This document shows positions 1-7,968 of a stretch of 64,000 nt of DNA, in pieces (position 1 is the stretch's first letter; each line of letters begins with the position of its first letter). A model generated the notes under the pieces. The model saw only the letters and a list, made by a program, of their open reading frames with translations, was not told the origin of the DNA and did not search any database. The stretch is taken from NCBI GenBank assembly GCA_046351235.1, contig JAXLYV010000001.1:1984001-2048000 (forward strand). The letters are read 5' to 3'. Origin of the DNA: JBBSAT01 sp046351235 (GTDB taxonomy: Bacteria > Myxococcota_A > Polyangia > Polyangiales > Sandaracinaceae). Position numbers and translations under genes: made by a program.

Positions 1-269
1 ACGTGCCCGTCGCGCGTGACCGCGAGCTCGCGCCCGAAGGCCGTGGTGGGCGAGGCCGGCCCGAGCACGCGCGAGGCGCCGTCCTCGAGCGCCGTCACGC
101 GGCCCTCCCACGTGCGCGCGAACGCCATCGAGGCCGTGCACGCGATCGCGGTCGGAGCGCCCGTCATCACCCGCTCGCGGCGCGTCCAGCCGGAAGGCAC
201 CGGCTGCGCCGAGACGGCGGCGAGCGGCACCATCGTCATCGTCATCGCGAGCGCGAGCGCGAGCCTCAT
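1..269 (-). CDS. Exported protein, 3' end outside the window
   Basis: A minus-strand reading frame opens with ATG at 269 and runs uninterrupted to the window edge, giving 89 codons of a gene whose end is missing. The first 20 or so residues (MRLALALAMTMTMVPLAA) form a signal peptide ending near VSAQ. The mature part, beginning PVPSGWTRRERVMTG, has no motif I recognise. Its start codon overlaps the stop codon of the preceding gene as ATGA, so it is the last visible member of the tatB-tatC run and is probably co-transcribed with it. Function unknown. Confidence 0.6.
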   Translation of the reverse strand, partial: MRLALALAMTMTMVPLAAVSAQPVPSGWTRRERVMTGAPTAIACTASMAFARTWEGRVTALEDGASRVLGPASPTTAFGRELAVTRDGH

Positions 270-874
270 CGCCCTCCGCGCCTCCGAGCGCGCCACCCCG
301 CGATCAGCGAGACGCCGACCACGAGCACGGGCCACGAGCTCGCGCGGCGCGCGCCCGGGCCACGGCATGCGCACGACGAGGAGCGCGACACCTCGACGCT
401 CGCGGACGAACCCGACCCGCTCGGCGCGCCGGCCACGGACGGCGCGGGCGCCACCTCCGGCGGCAGGTCGGCGAGCGCAGCCATCACGCAGACCTGGCGC
501 ACCGCGCAGGTGGGTGGCGTGGCGGGCAACGTCCCGACGATCGGTGGCGGCGGCTCCTCGAGCCCCGTGCACGTGCTCGATGGCTCGCACGTCGCGACCA
601 CCAGCTCGCGCGGCTCGGGCGGCGGCTCGGTCGCGCGCAGCCCGCCGGGGACGACCGACGCGGTCTGCGTGCAGACACGCAGGCTCGTGCACGTCTCGCC
701 CTCGCGGCAGCCGGCCGTGCAGTCGGCGACGACGCACCACTGGCCCTCGTGCGCGGTCTGCCCACGAGCGCCCGGCGGGCACGCGCGGGGCATGTCGACG
801 GAATCGGCGCGTGCGCTCGCGGCGAGCCCCAGCAAGCCGACGGCCACGAGCATGCCCACCCCGGCGCGCATCAT
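266..874 (-). CDS. Secreted protein with MYXO-CTERM-like anchor
   Basis: Encodes 202 residues starting at tandem Met codons. A signal peptide (residues 1 to about 23, ending SARA) precedes a Cys-rich region with several CxxxC spacings (for example CVVADCTAGC), which suggests a disulfide-bonded extracytoplasmic domain. The C-terminus reads SCACRGPG, then a hydrophobic stretch (WPVLVVGVSLIAGW), then RARRRGGR. That Cys, membrane helix and basic cluster is the layout of the MYXO-CTERM sorting tag, which in myxobacteria is believed to be cleaved and lipid-anchored for surface display. The start overlaps the stop of the receiver gene (ATGA), so both are in one operon. The role of the mature domain is unknown. 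Confidence 0.7.
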   Translation of the reverse strand: MMRAGVGMLVAVGLLGLAASARADSVDMPRACPPGARGQTAHEGQWCVVADCTAGCREGETCTSLRVCTQTASVVPGGLRATEPPPEPRELVVATCEPSSTCTGLEEPPPPIVGTLPATPPTCAVRQVCVMAALADLPPEVAPAPSVAGAPSGSGSSASVEVSRSSSCACRGPGARRASSWPVLVVGVSLIAGWRARRRGGR

Positions 875-1281
875 GTCTTCGGCGGCGGCTCGGTCTCGGG
901 GCGATTGCGATGCTCGCTCGCGAAGCGCACGCAGACGTCGAGCAGGTCGTCCATCGAGAAGGGCTTGGCGAGGCTCGCCGGCAGGCCGAGGCGCTTCTGC
1001 ACCTCGGTGCGCATGTGCGATGCGCTCACGAGCACGACGGCCGGCGTCTCGCGATGGAGCACACCGCGCAGCTGGCGCACGAGGTCTTCGCCGTCGAGGT
1101 AAGGCATCATCAGGTCGACGAGCACGAGGCCCGGGTTCGCGTCGATCGTGCGCGTGATCGCCGAGCGCGGATCGGTGACCACGACGACACGCCAACCGTG
1201 GTGCTCGATGAAGCGCTTCATCATCGTCGCGAGATCGCGATCGTCATCGACCACCAGGATGGGCTTCTTTTCGCGCGTCAT
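871..1281 (-). CDS. Single-domain response regulator (receiver only)
   Basis: 136-residue protein made only of a CheY-like receiver domain. The acidic pocket is at Asp12-Asp14 (VVDDDRD), the phospho-acceptor is Asp56 (LVLVDLMMP), the switch Ser lies in VLVSAS and the conserved Lys106 in LAKPF. There is no DNA-binding or enzymatic output domain, so it should act by protein contact or phosphate relay. It overlaps tatC upstream and the MYXO-CTERM gene downstream by four bases each. Its kinase is not in the same run. Placing a receiver inside a Tat operon is unusual. The family call is secure; the partner is unknown. Confidence 0.9.
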   Translation of the reverse strand: MTREKKPILVVDDDRDLATMMKRFIEHHGWRVVVVTDPRSAITRTIDANPGLVLVDLMMPYLDGEDLVRQLRGVLHRETPAVVLVSASHMRTEVQKRLGLPASLAKPFSMDDLLDVCVRFASEHRNRPETEPPPKT

Positions 1282-2198
1282 TCTTCGTCCCGGGCCTTCT
1301 GTGCTGCCAGCTCCGCTTCGGTAGGAGGCTTGGGCCCGAAGAGGAACGCGAAGAGGATGCCGAGATAATAGAGCACAATCAGCGGCACCATCACGAGCAT
1401 CATCGTGGCGATGTCGGGTGTCGGCGTCAGGATCGCCGCGACGACCGACGCGATCACCACCCACCAGCGGCTGAACCCGAGGAGCTGCTTCCAGTTCACG
1501 AGGCCGATGTAGGCGATGAAGCCGATGAGGATCGGCTCCTCGAACACCACGCCCAGCGCGATCAAGAGGCGCAGCGACACCTCGAGGTACTGGTCGATCA
1601 TGATGGTCGGCTCGAGCCGCAGCCCGATGCCGGTGAGATCGCCCGCGAAGCTCAGGAGCGCCGTGAAGGCCGGCGGCAGCACGAACGCGTAGCCGAAGAA
1701 GGCGCCGCCCACGAAGAAGATCGTGCTCATCAGCACGAAGGGGATCGCCATCATCTTCTCGCGCCGGTACAGGCCCGGCGAGATGAAGGCCCAGAGCTGC
1801 GCGAACGCCCAGGGGCTGCCGAAGAGGCAGCCGCAGACGATCGAGATGAGCATGTACTGGACGAGCAGATCGGCCGGGTTCGAGAAGTGCAGCTCCGCCT
1901 GCCCGAGCCCCAGCTCCGCGTAGGCGTGGACGAACGGGTACGCGAGGAACTCGAGGATCTCTTCGCGGTAGAGCCACGCGATCGCGATGCCGGGCAGGAA
2001 CCCCCAGACCGAGCGGATGAGATACTTCCGGAGCTCGCCGAGGTGCTCGAGGAACGACATCTCGACGTCGTCCTCGGGCTCCTCCGAGGCGGGCTTCTTG
2101 GCGGGCGCTGCCGCGACGGCCGCCTTCTTCGCAGCGGCGAGCTGCGCGTTCTTGGCCGCGATGATCTCTTCGGGCGACTTCGGGACGGCCTCGCTCAT
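1278..2198 (-). CDS. tatC: Twin-arginine translocase subunit TatC
   Basis: TatC is the multi-spanning core of the twin-arginine translocase; it recognises RR signal peptides and exports folded proteins. The 306-residue protein carries the family hallmark MSFLEHLGELRKYLI (about residues 47-61) followed by six hydrophobic segments, and conserved ILTPTPD near the fifth. The first 45 residues are an Ala/Lys/Pro-rich extension before the usual start of the family and look disordered. Start ATG at 2198 overlaps the tatB stop (ATGA) and the stop overlaps the receiver gene, giving a translationally coupled run. Confidence 0.96.
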   Translation of the reverse strand: MSEAVPKSPEEIIAAKNAQLAAAKKAAVAAAPAKKPASEEPEDDVEMSFLEHLGELRKYLIRSVWGFLPGIAIAWLYREEILEFLAYPFVHAYAELGLGQAELHFSNPADLLVQYMLISIVCGCLFGSPWAFAQLWAFISPGLYRREKMMAIPFVLMSTIFFVGGAFFGYAFVLPPAFTALLSFAGDLTGIGLRLEPTIMIDQYLEVSLRLLIALGVVFEEPILIGFIAYIGLVNWKQLLGFSRWWVVIASVVAAILTPTPDIATMMLVMVPLIVLYYLGILFAFLFGPKPPTEAELAAQKARDEE

Positions 2199-2743
2199 GC
2201 CGCCACCTCGGAGGCGTCGGCGCGGGCGCGCTGCGCGCGCGCGAGGACCACGTCGACCCCGTCGGGCGGCAGCTCGCGCCGGCGATCCTCGAGCGAGAGC
2301 CCGCGCAGCGGCGACGGCAGCTCCATCGCGCCGCCGCTCGGAACGAGGGGCTTGCCGAGCGGCTTCTCCATCGCGCCCGGCTTGCCGGCGGGCATCGTGC
2401 CTTCCGGCGCCGCGGGCTTGCCCGGCACCTCGCCCGCTTCGGTCTTGCCGGCGGCGACGATCGGCTTCTGCGCCGCGGCGAGCCCCGGCTTCTGGATCGG
2501 CGCGAGGGGCTTGCCCCCCGCGAGCTGGAGCTTCTGGTTGCGCAGCTGCGCGAGCTCCTTGAGCTCCTCGTCGCGCATGAGGTCGTCGATGCCGGTCGAC
2601 TGACGGATGTCCTGGGCCGCGCGGCGCGCCTGCCGGTAGTAGCGGGCGACCGTCTTGATCATGCCGGGAAGACGATCCGGACCAACGGCGACGAGGACGA
2701 GGCCGCCGATCAACAGCATCTCCCAGAAACCAATGCCGAACAT
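2195..2743 (-). CDS. tatB: Sec-independent translocase protein TatB-like
   Basis: 182 residues. The N-terminal helix MFGIGFWEMLLIGG, with a Glu at residue 8 and the hinge GPDRLP, followed by an amphipathic helix, matches TatB better than TatA, whose hinge usually reads FG-x-x-LP. TatB forms the receptor with TatC. The second half (from about residue 75) is an unusual Gly/Pro/Lys-rich linker with repeated GKP and QKP motifs and no predicted fold. It is first in the run and its stop overlaps tatC. Whether it also supplies TatA function cannot be told; no separate tatA is in the window. Confidence 0.9.
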   Translation of the reverse strand: MFGIGFWEMLLIGGLVLVAVGPDRLPGMIKTVARYYRQARRAAQDIRQSTGIDDLMRDEELKELAQLRNQKLQLAGGKPLAPIQKPGLAAAQKPIVAAGKTEAGEVPGKPAAPEGTMPAGKPGAMEKPLGKPLVPSGGAMELPSPLRGLSLEDRRRELPPDGVDVVLARAQRARADASEVAA

Positions 2744-2877
2744 ACGAGGCCGACCTCTCCGCTGCTTGATAGCAGAGGTGAGGACGATCCCAAAGCGCCC
2801 CATCTTCACGGGCCCGAGGCGTCCCTGCCGTGGGAGATCGCAGCGCGAGCGGGCCGCGGACCTGGCATCTTCCGCCC

Positions 2878-3522
2878 ATGACGAGCACCCGTACGACGCG
2901 CATCGCCCTCCTCGTGCTGGCCGCGGCCGCTTGCGAGGCCACCATGGCCCAGACCCTCGCCGCGCAGGACGAGGAGACGACCGAGGAGGCCGACGCCGGG
3001 CCGCCCGCGCCGACGGGCCCGCCGACCCGCGCGGGCGCGCGCGACGTGACGGCCGCGGTCGGGCAGGACGGGATGATCTTCGAGCTCCACAACAAGGCAC
3101 GGCTCTTCGTGCCGCCGCATCTGCCGATCGGCTCGGCGCGACGCATGACCTTCGCCGAGAGTCGCGCCCGCTTCGCGCCCTCCGACGTGCACGGCTCGAT
3201 GGCCGGCGCGCGCTTCACCCGCATCGGCCCGGTGCTCTCGTTCGACGGAGCCATCAACGCCTCGAGCGCGCCCGTCGTCGTCTCGATCCACCAGCCGCGC
3301 GACCCCTCGCACGCGGGCCAGCACCTCGTGCTCGCGATGGAGCAGGCCACGATCTGCGCCGAGGGCATGGCCCACATCGAGGGCAGCACGTCGCTCTGCT
3401 CCGGCTGGGAGCTGCTCGACGCGCACTGGGACGCCGCGACCCAGCGCCTGAGCGCCGAGATGCGGACCCCCGGCGGCTACCGGATGGTGTTCGGGAACCT
3501 GGCGATGCCCGAAGAGGAGTAG
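2878..3522 (+). CDS. Exported protein of unknown function
   Basis: 214 residues from ATG 2878, divergent from tatB. The start is chosen because MTSTRTTRIALLVLAAAA begins a clear signal peptide; upstream in-frame codons would prefix it with charged residues. After an acidic Glu/Asp/Pro-rich linker there is a compact domain with two Cys (TICAEG and SLCSGW), probably a disulfide, and alternating hydrophobic strands suggesting a beta-rich fold. I do not recognise a family. A short perfect palindrome follows the stop. Confidence 0.65.
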   Translation: MTSTRTTRIALLVLAAAACEATMAQTLAAQDEETTEEADAGPPAPTGPPTRAGARDVTAAVGQDGMIFELHNKARLFVPPHLPIGSARRMTFAESRARFAPSDVHGSMAGARFTRIGPVLSFDGAINASSAPVVVSIHQPRDPSHAGQHLVLAMEQATICAEGMAHIEGSTSLCSGWELLDAHWDAATQRLSAEMRTPGGYRMVFGNLAMPEEE

Positions 3523-3523
3523 T

Positions 3524-3537
3524 CGCCTTCGAAGGCG
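3524..3537. terminator. Palindrome after the stop codon
   Basis: The perfect 14-base palindrome CGCCTTCGAAGGCG starts one base after the TAG stop of the exported protein gene, between convergent genes. It could fold in RNA but lacks a U-tract, so a terminator role is only suggested. The rest of the 211-base gap to the next gene holds three tandem copies of a 9-base unit (CGACCGGAG) near 3650 and no gene that I can support. Confidence 0.3.
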
Positions 3538-3733
3538 GATGCGATCCGGAGCTGGGCGCGTCCGCAGATCGAGACGGCTCGGGCCGAGCACGCGGCGAAA
3601 CCGCGAGATCGGCGTACGCGACCCGAGCGGCCTTGGAGCCGTGACCGGAGCGACCGGAGCGACCGGTGGCGGATCACGGCCGGGATCACGGCGCGTGGCC
3701 GCTGCCCAGGATTGGATCCGCCCTGGGTCGTCT

Positions 3734-5371
3734 TCAGGTGCCGGAGGTCGGGATGCAGATCCCGCCCGCGCAGAACTCACCCGAGTTGCAGGCGGTCTCG
3801 CAGTTGCCGCAGTGGCGAACGTCCGTGGCCTGGTTCACGCAGCCGATGCTCGGACCGCAGTTGAGGCAGCCCTCCGGCGGGCAGAGCTGCTGACCGGCGT
3901 CCGCGCCGTTGGCGTCGACCGCGGGCGCGTTGCACACGCAGTGACCACCGTTGCACGTGCCGAGACCGCACGTGATGCCGCAGCCGCCGCAGTTGCGCGA
4001 GTCGCTCCCGGTGTCGAAGCAGACGTGGTTGCAGTTCGTGGTTCCCGGCGGGCACATGTCCATGCACGTCATGTGGGAGCAGACGGGGCGCCCGCACTGC
4101 CCGTAGACGCCGCCGCCACCGCACGTATCGGGGAGCGTGCAGTCGCCGCACTGGAGCACGTGGCCGCAGCCATCGCCGATGGGGCCGCACTGCACGCCGA
4201 GGCTCTGGCAGCTCAGCGGGATGCACGTGCCGCCCTGGCCGCACTGGCCGTGGATGCCACCGCCGCCGCAGGTATCGCCCGGCTCGGTGCAGTCACCGCA
4301 CGGGATCTCGCCGCCACATCCGTCGCCGGCGGGGCCGCAGAAGATGCCCTGCGACTCGCAGGTCTGCGGGTGCTGCGGGCAGGTCGTGAGGCACTCGTGC
4401 CCACAGCTCGCGCAGTTCTCGCGATCGGAGTCGAGGTTCACGCACTCGTCGCCGCACTGCGTCTGGCCGCGGATGTTGCAGCTGCACGTCCCGCGAAGAC
4501 AGGACAGGTTGTTCGGGCACGCCGTCGCGCAGTCCCCGCAGTGGTCGCGGTCGGTCTGGAGATCGACGCACGCACGGTCGCAGTTCGTCTGTCGCGAGCT
4601 CAGGCACATCGACATACACGCGCCCGTCGAGCAGACCTGCGAGGGCGAGCAGCGGTTGCCGCATGCGCCGCAGTTGTCGGGATCGCTCAGGCGATTGATG
4701 CAGCGGCCGCCGCACTCGAGCTGCGTGCCGACCGCGCAGTTGAGGCCCGTGCCGCCGTCGGACGAGCCGCCGATGCAGTGGCCGTCCGAGGAGCAGGTGC
4801 CGCCGTTGGCGCACTGCGCGGAGGTCACGCAGTCGGCGGTGCAGAAGCCCTGATAGCAGTAGGTGCCGCTGGGGCAGGGCTCGCTCGCGCTGCAGCTCTG
4901 GCCGCAGCCCGGCGGGGCGGTGGCTCCCGAGCAGATCCCGGCATCGACGCCGCCGCCGACGCACTGGCCCGAGACGCAGGTCTGTCCGTTGCCGCAGGGC
5001 ACCGCGGCCGAGCAGTCCGCCGTGCAGAGGCCATCGAGACAGTAGAGGCCCGTGGGGCACGGCGTCGCCATGCTGCAGAGCTGGCTGCAGCCCGTGAGCG
5101 GCGGGCTCGCGGCGCACGCGCCGCCGATGCAGCGACCGTCGTCGGTGCACTCGCCGCCGTTCTCGCAGGGCATCGTGGCCGTGCAGTCCGCCGTGCAGAC
5201 GCCGGCGAGGCAGTACGTGCCGGAGCGGCAGGGCATGGTGTCGCTGCACGGCTCGCCGATGCCGCTGTCCATGCCCGTGCCGGCCTCGGACGCGTTGTTG
5301 CGCGCGCAGTGACAGCCGGAGACGACGCCGAACAGCGTCGCGAGCCAGATCACGAGCGTCTTCTTCTTCAT
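3734..5371 (-). CDS. Cys-rich repeat lipoprotein
   Basis: 545 residues. Start ATG 5371 has a GGAG about nine bases upstream and opens a lipoprotein signal MKKKTLVIWLATLFGVVSGC with lipobox VSGC. The N-terminal half is a run of short modules of the form PCPSGTYCYQGFCTADC and GQTCVSGQCVGG. The second half has modules of the type DRDHCGDCATAC and SRNCGGCGITC. Dozens of Cys imply a chain of disulfide-stapled knots on the cell surface. Similar myxobacterial proteins are sometimes misnamed tryptophan synthase alpha chain in databases; nothing here supports an enzyme. Probable roles are adhesion or surface structure (inference). Confidence 0.85.
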   Translation of the reverse strand: MKKKTLVIWLATLFGVVSGCHCARNNASEAGTGMDSGIGEPCSDTMPCRSGTYCLAGVCTADCTATMPCENGGECTDDGRCIGGACAASPPLTGCSQLCSMATPCPTGLYCLDGLCTADCSAAVPCGNGQTCVSGQCVGGGVDAGICSGATAPPGCGQSCSASEPCPSGTYCYQGFCTADCVTSAQCANGGTCSSDGHCIGGSSDGGTGLNCAVGTQLECGGRCINRLSDPDNCGACGNRCSPSQVCSTGACMSMCLSSRQTNCDRACVDLQTDRDHCGDCATACPNNLSCLRGTCSCNIRGQTQCGDECVNLDSDRENCASCGHECLTTCPQHPQTCESQGIFCGPAGDGCGGEIPCGDCTEPGDTCGGGGIHGQCGQGGTCIPLSCQSLGVQCGPIGDGCGHVLQCGDCTLPDTCGGGGVYGQCGRPVCSHMTCMDMCPPGTTNCNHVCFDTGSDSRNCGGCGITCGLGTCNGGHCVCNAPAVDANGADAGQQLCPPEGCLNCGPSIGCVNQATDVRHCGNCETACNSGEFCAGGICIPTSGT

Positions 5372-5409
5372 CGAGTGCGATCTCCGTGCCGGCGCGACGG
5401 CCGAGCGGG

Positions 5410-6123
5410 TCAGAATTCCACGGGCTCGCGGGCCGCATGGGCCGCGCGCTCGGCTGCCTGGCGCTGCGGATCGCTGCGCTGCGCCGCCTCGCATTCGTCC
5501 TGATGCTCCTGCACGTACGCGCGATCGAGACACTGCCGCTGCGCCGGTGACTCGGAGCGACACGTCCGGAGGAAGTGGCGCTCGTCGCTCGCGCTGATCG
5601 CAGAGTGAAGCCCGTCGTGGCGGGCCGCGTGGTACGCCTCCGTGGTCGCCACGTGCTCCGCCCACATGCGCTCGCACTGGTCGTCGTCCGGGCTCGTCAC
5701 GGGATGGGCCGAGGTGGTCGCGGCGGCCCAGTCGGCGGCGCGCTGCTGTTGCTCGTCGAGGCCCGTGAGCCGCACCGGTCCCGGCGGGCGATGGGCGCGC
5801 TCGATGGCGGCGCGGCGACGCGCCTCCTGATCGTGCAGGTAACCGCCGACGCCACCGAGGTGCGGAGCGCCGCCGCCGCCCCCACCGCCGCCGCCACCGC
5901 CCACGAACGAGTCGCCGCCGCCGTAGGTGGCAGGGGCCGGACCGGGCGTGAAGCTCGACGACGTGCTCGCGGACGAGGACGAAGAAGAGGACGAGTGCGC
6001 GCTCGCGCTGCTCGAAGCCTCTTCGTCGCCGCCGCCGCAGCCGGCGGCGCCGGTGAGCCCGAGAACGAGCGCCACCGCGAAGCCCGTGGCTCGGCCGGCG
6101 CGCGCGTACGACGAGATGCCCAT
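5410..6123 (-). CDS. Low-complexity lipoprotein
   Basis: 237 residues from ATG 6123. The signal peptide ends with lipobox AAGC (about residue 29). Behind it come a poly-Ser stretch and a run of eleven Gly, typical outer-membrane lipoprotein linkers. The C-terminal part (about 120-237) is helical, charged and rich in Ala, Gln, Arg and His, with four Cys (DDQCERMW, LRTCRSES, QRQCLDRA, QDECEAA) spaced like a helical disulfide hairpin. No family recognised. It lies 38 bases before the Cys-rich lipoprotein on the same strand and may be co-transcribed. Confidence 0.75.
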   Translation of the reverse strand: MGISSYARAGRATGFAVALVLGLTGAAGCGGGDEEASSSASAHSSSSSSSSASTSSSFTPGPAPATYGGGDSFVGGGGGGGGGGGAPHLGGVGGYLHDQEARRRAAIERAHRPPGPVRLTGLDEQQQRAADWAAATTSAHPVTSPDDDQCERMWAEHVATTEAYHAARHDGLHSAISASDERHFLRTCRSESPAQRQCLDRAYVQEHQDECEAAQRSDPQRQAAERAAHAAREPVEF

Positions 6124-6151
6124 CAGCTGGGAGGCTAGTACGTCCCGACGC

Positions 6152-7165
6152 TCAGCGCGACACCGCGATGGTCGCCACGCCACGCCCGCTCGCGTCGGTG
6201 TCGAGCGCGACGAAGACGATCTGCGAGACGTCCTCTCCGCGGAAGCCCTGCACGAAGCGCGAGTCGGTGGCCTGCGCCTCTTCCGGCACCGGCACCAGCG
6301 TCCAGCCGGCCGCCACGAGCTCCTGCTCGTAGTAGTGCTCGAGCTCCCACTCGGTCATCGGCGAGCCCATGTACTGCACCGCCGCATCGGCGTTGCCGGC
6401 CTCGCTCGCGCTCATCGTGCGGTACGCGCCCGGCGGGCGCGGCACGCCGTCGAGATCGGTGCCGCCCGCGTCGTGACCGTCGCGCGCGGCCGCCTCGTCG
6501 AGGTCGAACGAGCCGTCGGTCCAGAACGTCACGAAGTGCGTGCCGCCGCCCTCGCGCTGGCGCGCCATGACGTAGCGGATGTCGCCGACGTCGTGGATGT
6601 CGTGCGTGTGGCTGAAGCGGTCCATGCGGCCGCTCAGCTCGTGCATCGTCATCTCGGTCTCGCCCATGTCGAGACAGGCGACCACGCCGCCCGTCGGGTC
6701 CTCGAGGCGATAGACCGGGTCGAGGAAGCTCCCGCTGCGGTGACCGAACCGGTGCGGAAGCGCGGTGAACTGCTCGACGAGCCCGGCGTCGTGCTGGTCG
6801 CAGATCTGCGCGAAGTGCTCGAGCACCTGGTGCGGATCGTCGGACGAGACGCCGGAAGAGAAGTGCATCTGCTGGCCGTTCACGAGCACCGTGCGCGTGC
6901 CGTCCTGGTGGTCGGCGCGGTCGTACTGCATGAGCAGCTCGCCCATGTCGACCAGCTGCTCGCCGAGCTGGCTGCTCGCGCGGTGCACGTAGATGCCGCT
7001 TCCGATCACCGCGAGCGCGGTGGCGAAGGTCAGCAGGCGGATCGCCTTCACGAGCCGCGGGAAGCGGAGGGCGAAGGCGCTCACGGGCTTGCCGCGTCGC
7101 GACATCGGTCCCGGGAGCGGAGCTCGTTCCTGGTCGGCCATGGCGCTCTCCTTCGTCGTCGACAT
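6152..7165 (-). CDS. Membrane-anchored protein of the TadE/G-like operon
   Basis: 337 residues. A short cytoplasmic N-terminus is followed by one membrane helix (about residues 42-60, LLTFATALAVIGSGIYV) and a large periplasmic domain. The tail (YYEQELVAAGWTLVPVPEE) resembles the small alpha/beta unit seen in many secreted proteins that compare strand-helix repeats. The ATG overlaps the TGA of the TadE-like gene by one base, so the three genes 9172 to 6152 are one operon. No named family; its role is probably tied to the pseudopilin-like proteins. Confidence 0.75.
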   Translation of the reverse strand: MSTTKESAMADQERAPLPGPMSRRGKPVSAFALRFPRLVKAIRLLTFATALAVIGSGIYVHRASSQLGEQLVDMGELLMQYDRADHQDGTRTVLVNGQQMHFSSGVSSDDPHQVLEHFAQICDQHDAGLVEQFTALPHRFGHRSGSFLDPVYRLEDPTGGVVACLDMGETEMTMHELSGRMDRFSHTHDIHDVGDIRYVMARQREGGGTHFVTFWTDGSFDLDEAAARDGHDAGGTDLDGVPRPPGAYRTMSASEAGNADAAVQYMGSPMTEWELEHYYEQELVAAGWTLVPVPEEAQATDSRFVQGFRGEDVSQIVFVALDTDASGRGVATIAVSR

Positions 7166-7968
7166 CAGCTGAACCCGAGCAGGCGCCCGGCGAAGTCCGC
7201 CAGGTACGAGCCCATCCCGGCCGGCACGTCGTTGCACATCACGTAGAGCTCGTCGCGGATGTCGATCGTGCCCTGCCCGAGCACGCGCGGCCGCGACACC
7301 TGCGAGCTGCGGCGACCGTGACCGGTCGAGAGCCCGAACAGGCCCGACACGATCGAGTCGACGCCGCTGTCCCCCGAGCTCGACCCGGTCGTGCTCGGGA
7401 TCACGCTGCCGCCCTCGCGGCTCAGCGTGGTGCCCGTCGCGCTGCCGCTGCACCCGATGTACGAGTAGGCCCACGTGTGCCCGCGCGTCAGCGCCCGCAT
7501 CCCGATCGTCCGCTGGAAGAACGTGAACACGTAGAAGATGCAGCCCCACACGATCGCGAACATCGGGATCATGATCACGGTCTCGGTCGTCGCCGTCCCG
7601 CGCGTGTCCGCCAAGAGCCGCCGCACGAACCCGCGCCGCGAGCTCTTCTTCCGACCGAAGAGCCGAGCCCCCAGCGCCCGGGCGCCGGTGGAGCCATCCA
7701 CCGCGCCGGTAGAGGTACCGACCGAGCCGGTGGAGCCAGCGACCGAGCCGGTGGAGCTACCGACCGCGCCGGTGGAGATACCAACCGAGCCGGTGGAGCC
7801 ACCCTCACTGCAGGGGCCGAGAGCCCCGGCGCCGAGAACCCGTCCGTCACCCGCAGCCCGCCTCGCCCGCGAGCGAAGCGAAGCGAAGAGGGGGTGAGGC
7901 GCAGCCGGCTCCGCCGGTGCGCCGAGGGGGCGGCTCACGCCCCCTTGAGACTCAGTGCACGACGACAT
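7165..7968 (-). CDS. TadE-like pseudopilin protein with repeat-rich N-terminus
   Basis: The diagnostic part is RRLLADTRGTATTETVIMIP followed by a hydrophobic helix, the TadE/TadG pattern of a short basic leader, a Glu and one membrane span. TadE-like proteins are minor pseudopilins of Tad-type pili. The start is uncertain. ATG 7968 overlaps the upstream stop by 17 bases and gives 267 residues with a long N-terminal extension that contains a multi-hairpin stretch and six 7-residue repeats (type STGSVGT). GTG 7626 would give a normal-length leader (VRRLLADTRG). The extension looks like intergenic DNA read through, so the shorter form may be the true one. Confidence 0.75.
   Translation of the reverse strand: MSSCTESQGGVSRPLGAPAEPAAPHPLFASLRSRARRAAGDGRVLGAGALGPCSEGGSTGSVGISTGAVGSSTGSVAGSTGSVGTSTGAVDGSTGARALGARLFGRKKSSRRGFVRRLLADTRGTATTETVIMIPMFAIVWGCIFYVFTFFQRTIGMRALTRGHTWAYSYIGCSGSATGTTLSREGGSVIPSTTGSSSGDSGVDSIVSGLFGLSTGHGRRSSQVSRPRVLGQGTIDIRDELYVMCNDVPAGMGSYLADFAGRLLGFS
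7684..7809. repeat. Six tandem 21-bp units
   Basis: Six consecutive 21-base units of consensus GCCGGTGGAGCTACCGACCG plus one base. On the minus strand they encode six heptads of type STG(S/A)VGx if the long TadE start is used. The units differ at several positions, all in frame. Such minisatellites vary in copy number by slippage. Confidence 0.9.
7905..7954 (-). terminator. Hairpins immediately after the TadG-like stop codon
   Basis: Read on the minus strand, the TGA stop (7954-7952) is followed after seven bases by GGGGGCG, TGAGC, CGCCCCC (7-bp stem, 5-base loop, 7946-7928). A second hairpin follows at 7917-7905 with arms CCGGC and GCCGG. This looks like a transcription or mRNA-end signal between the TadG-like and TadE-like genes, yet the long TadE frame runs through it. 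No U-tract. Confidence 0.45.

Noticed and set aside
3477..3689. 70-codon minus-strand frame after the exported protein gene
   Set aside because: It overlaps the end of a plausible gene, has no start signal or domain, and contains the 9-base direct repeats.
3539..5503. Long plus-strand open frame opposite the Cys-rich lipoprotein
   Set aside because: Its Ala/Arg/Val-rich protein is a shadow of the real minus-strand gene, which has a lipobox, a ribosome-binding site and ordered Cys modules.
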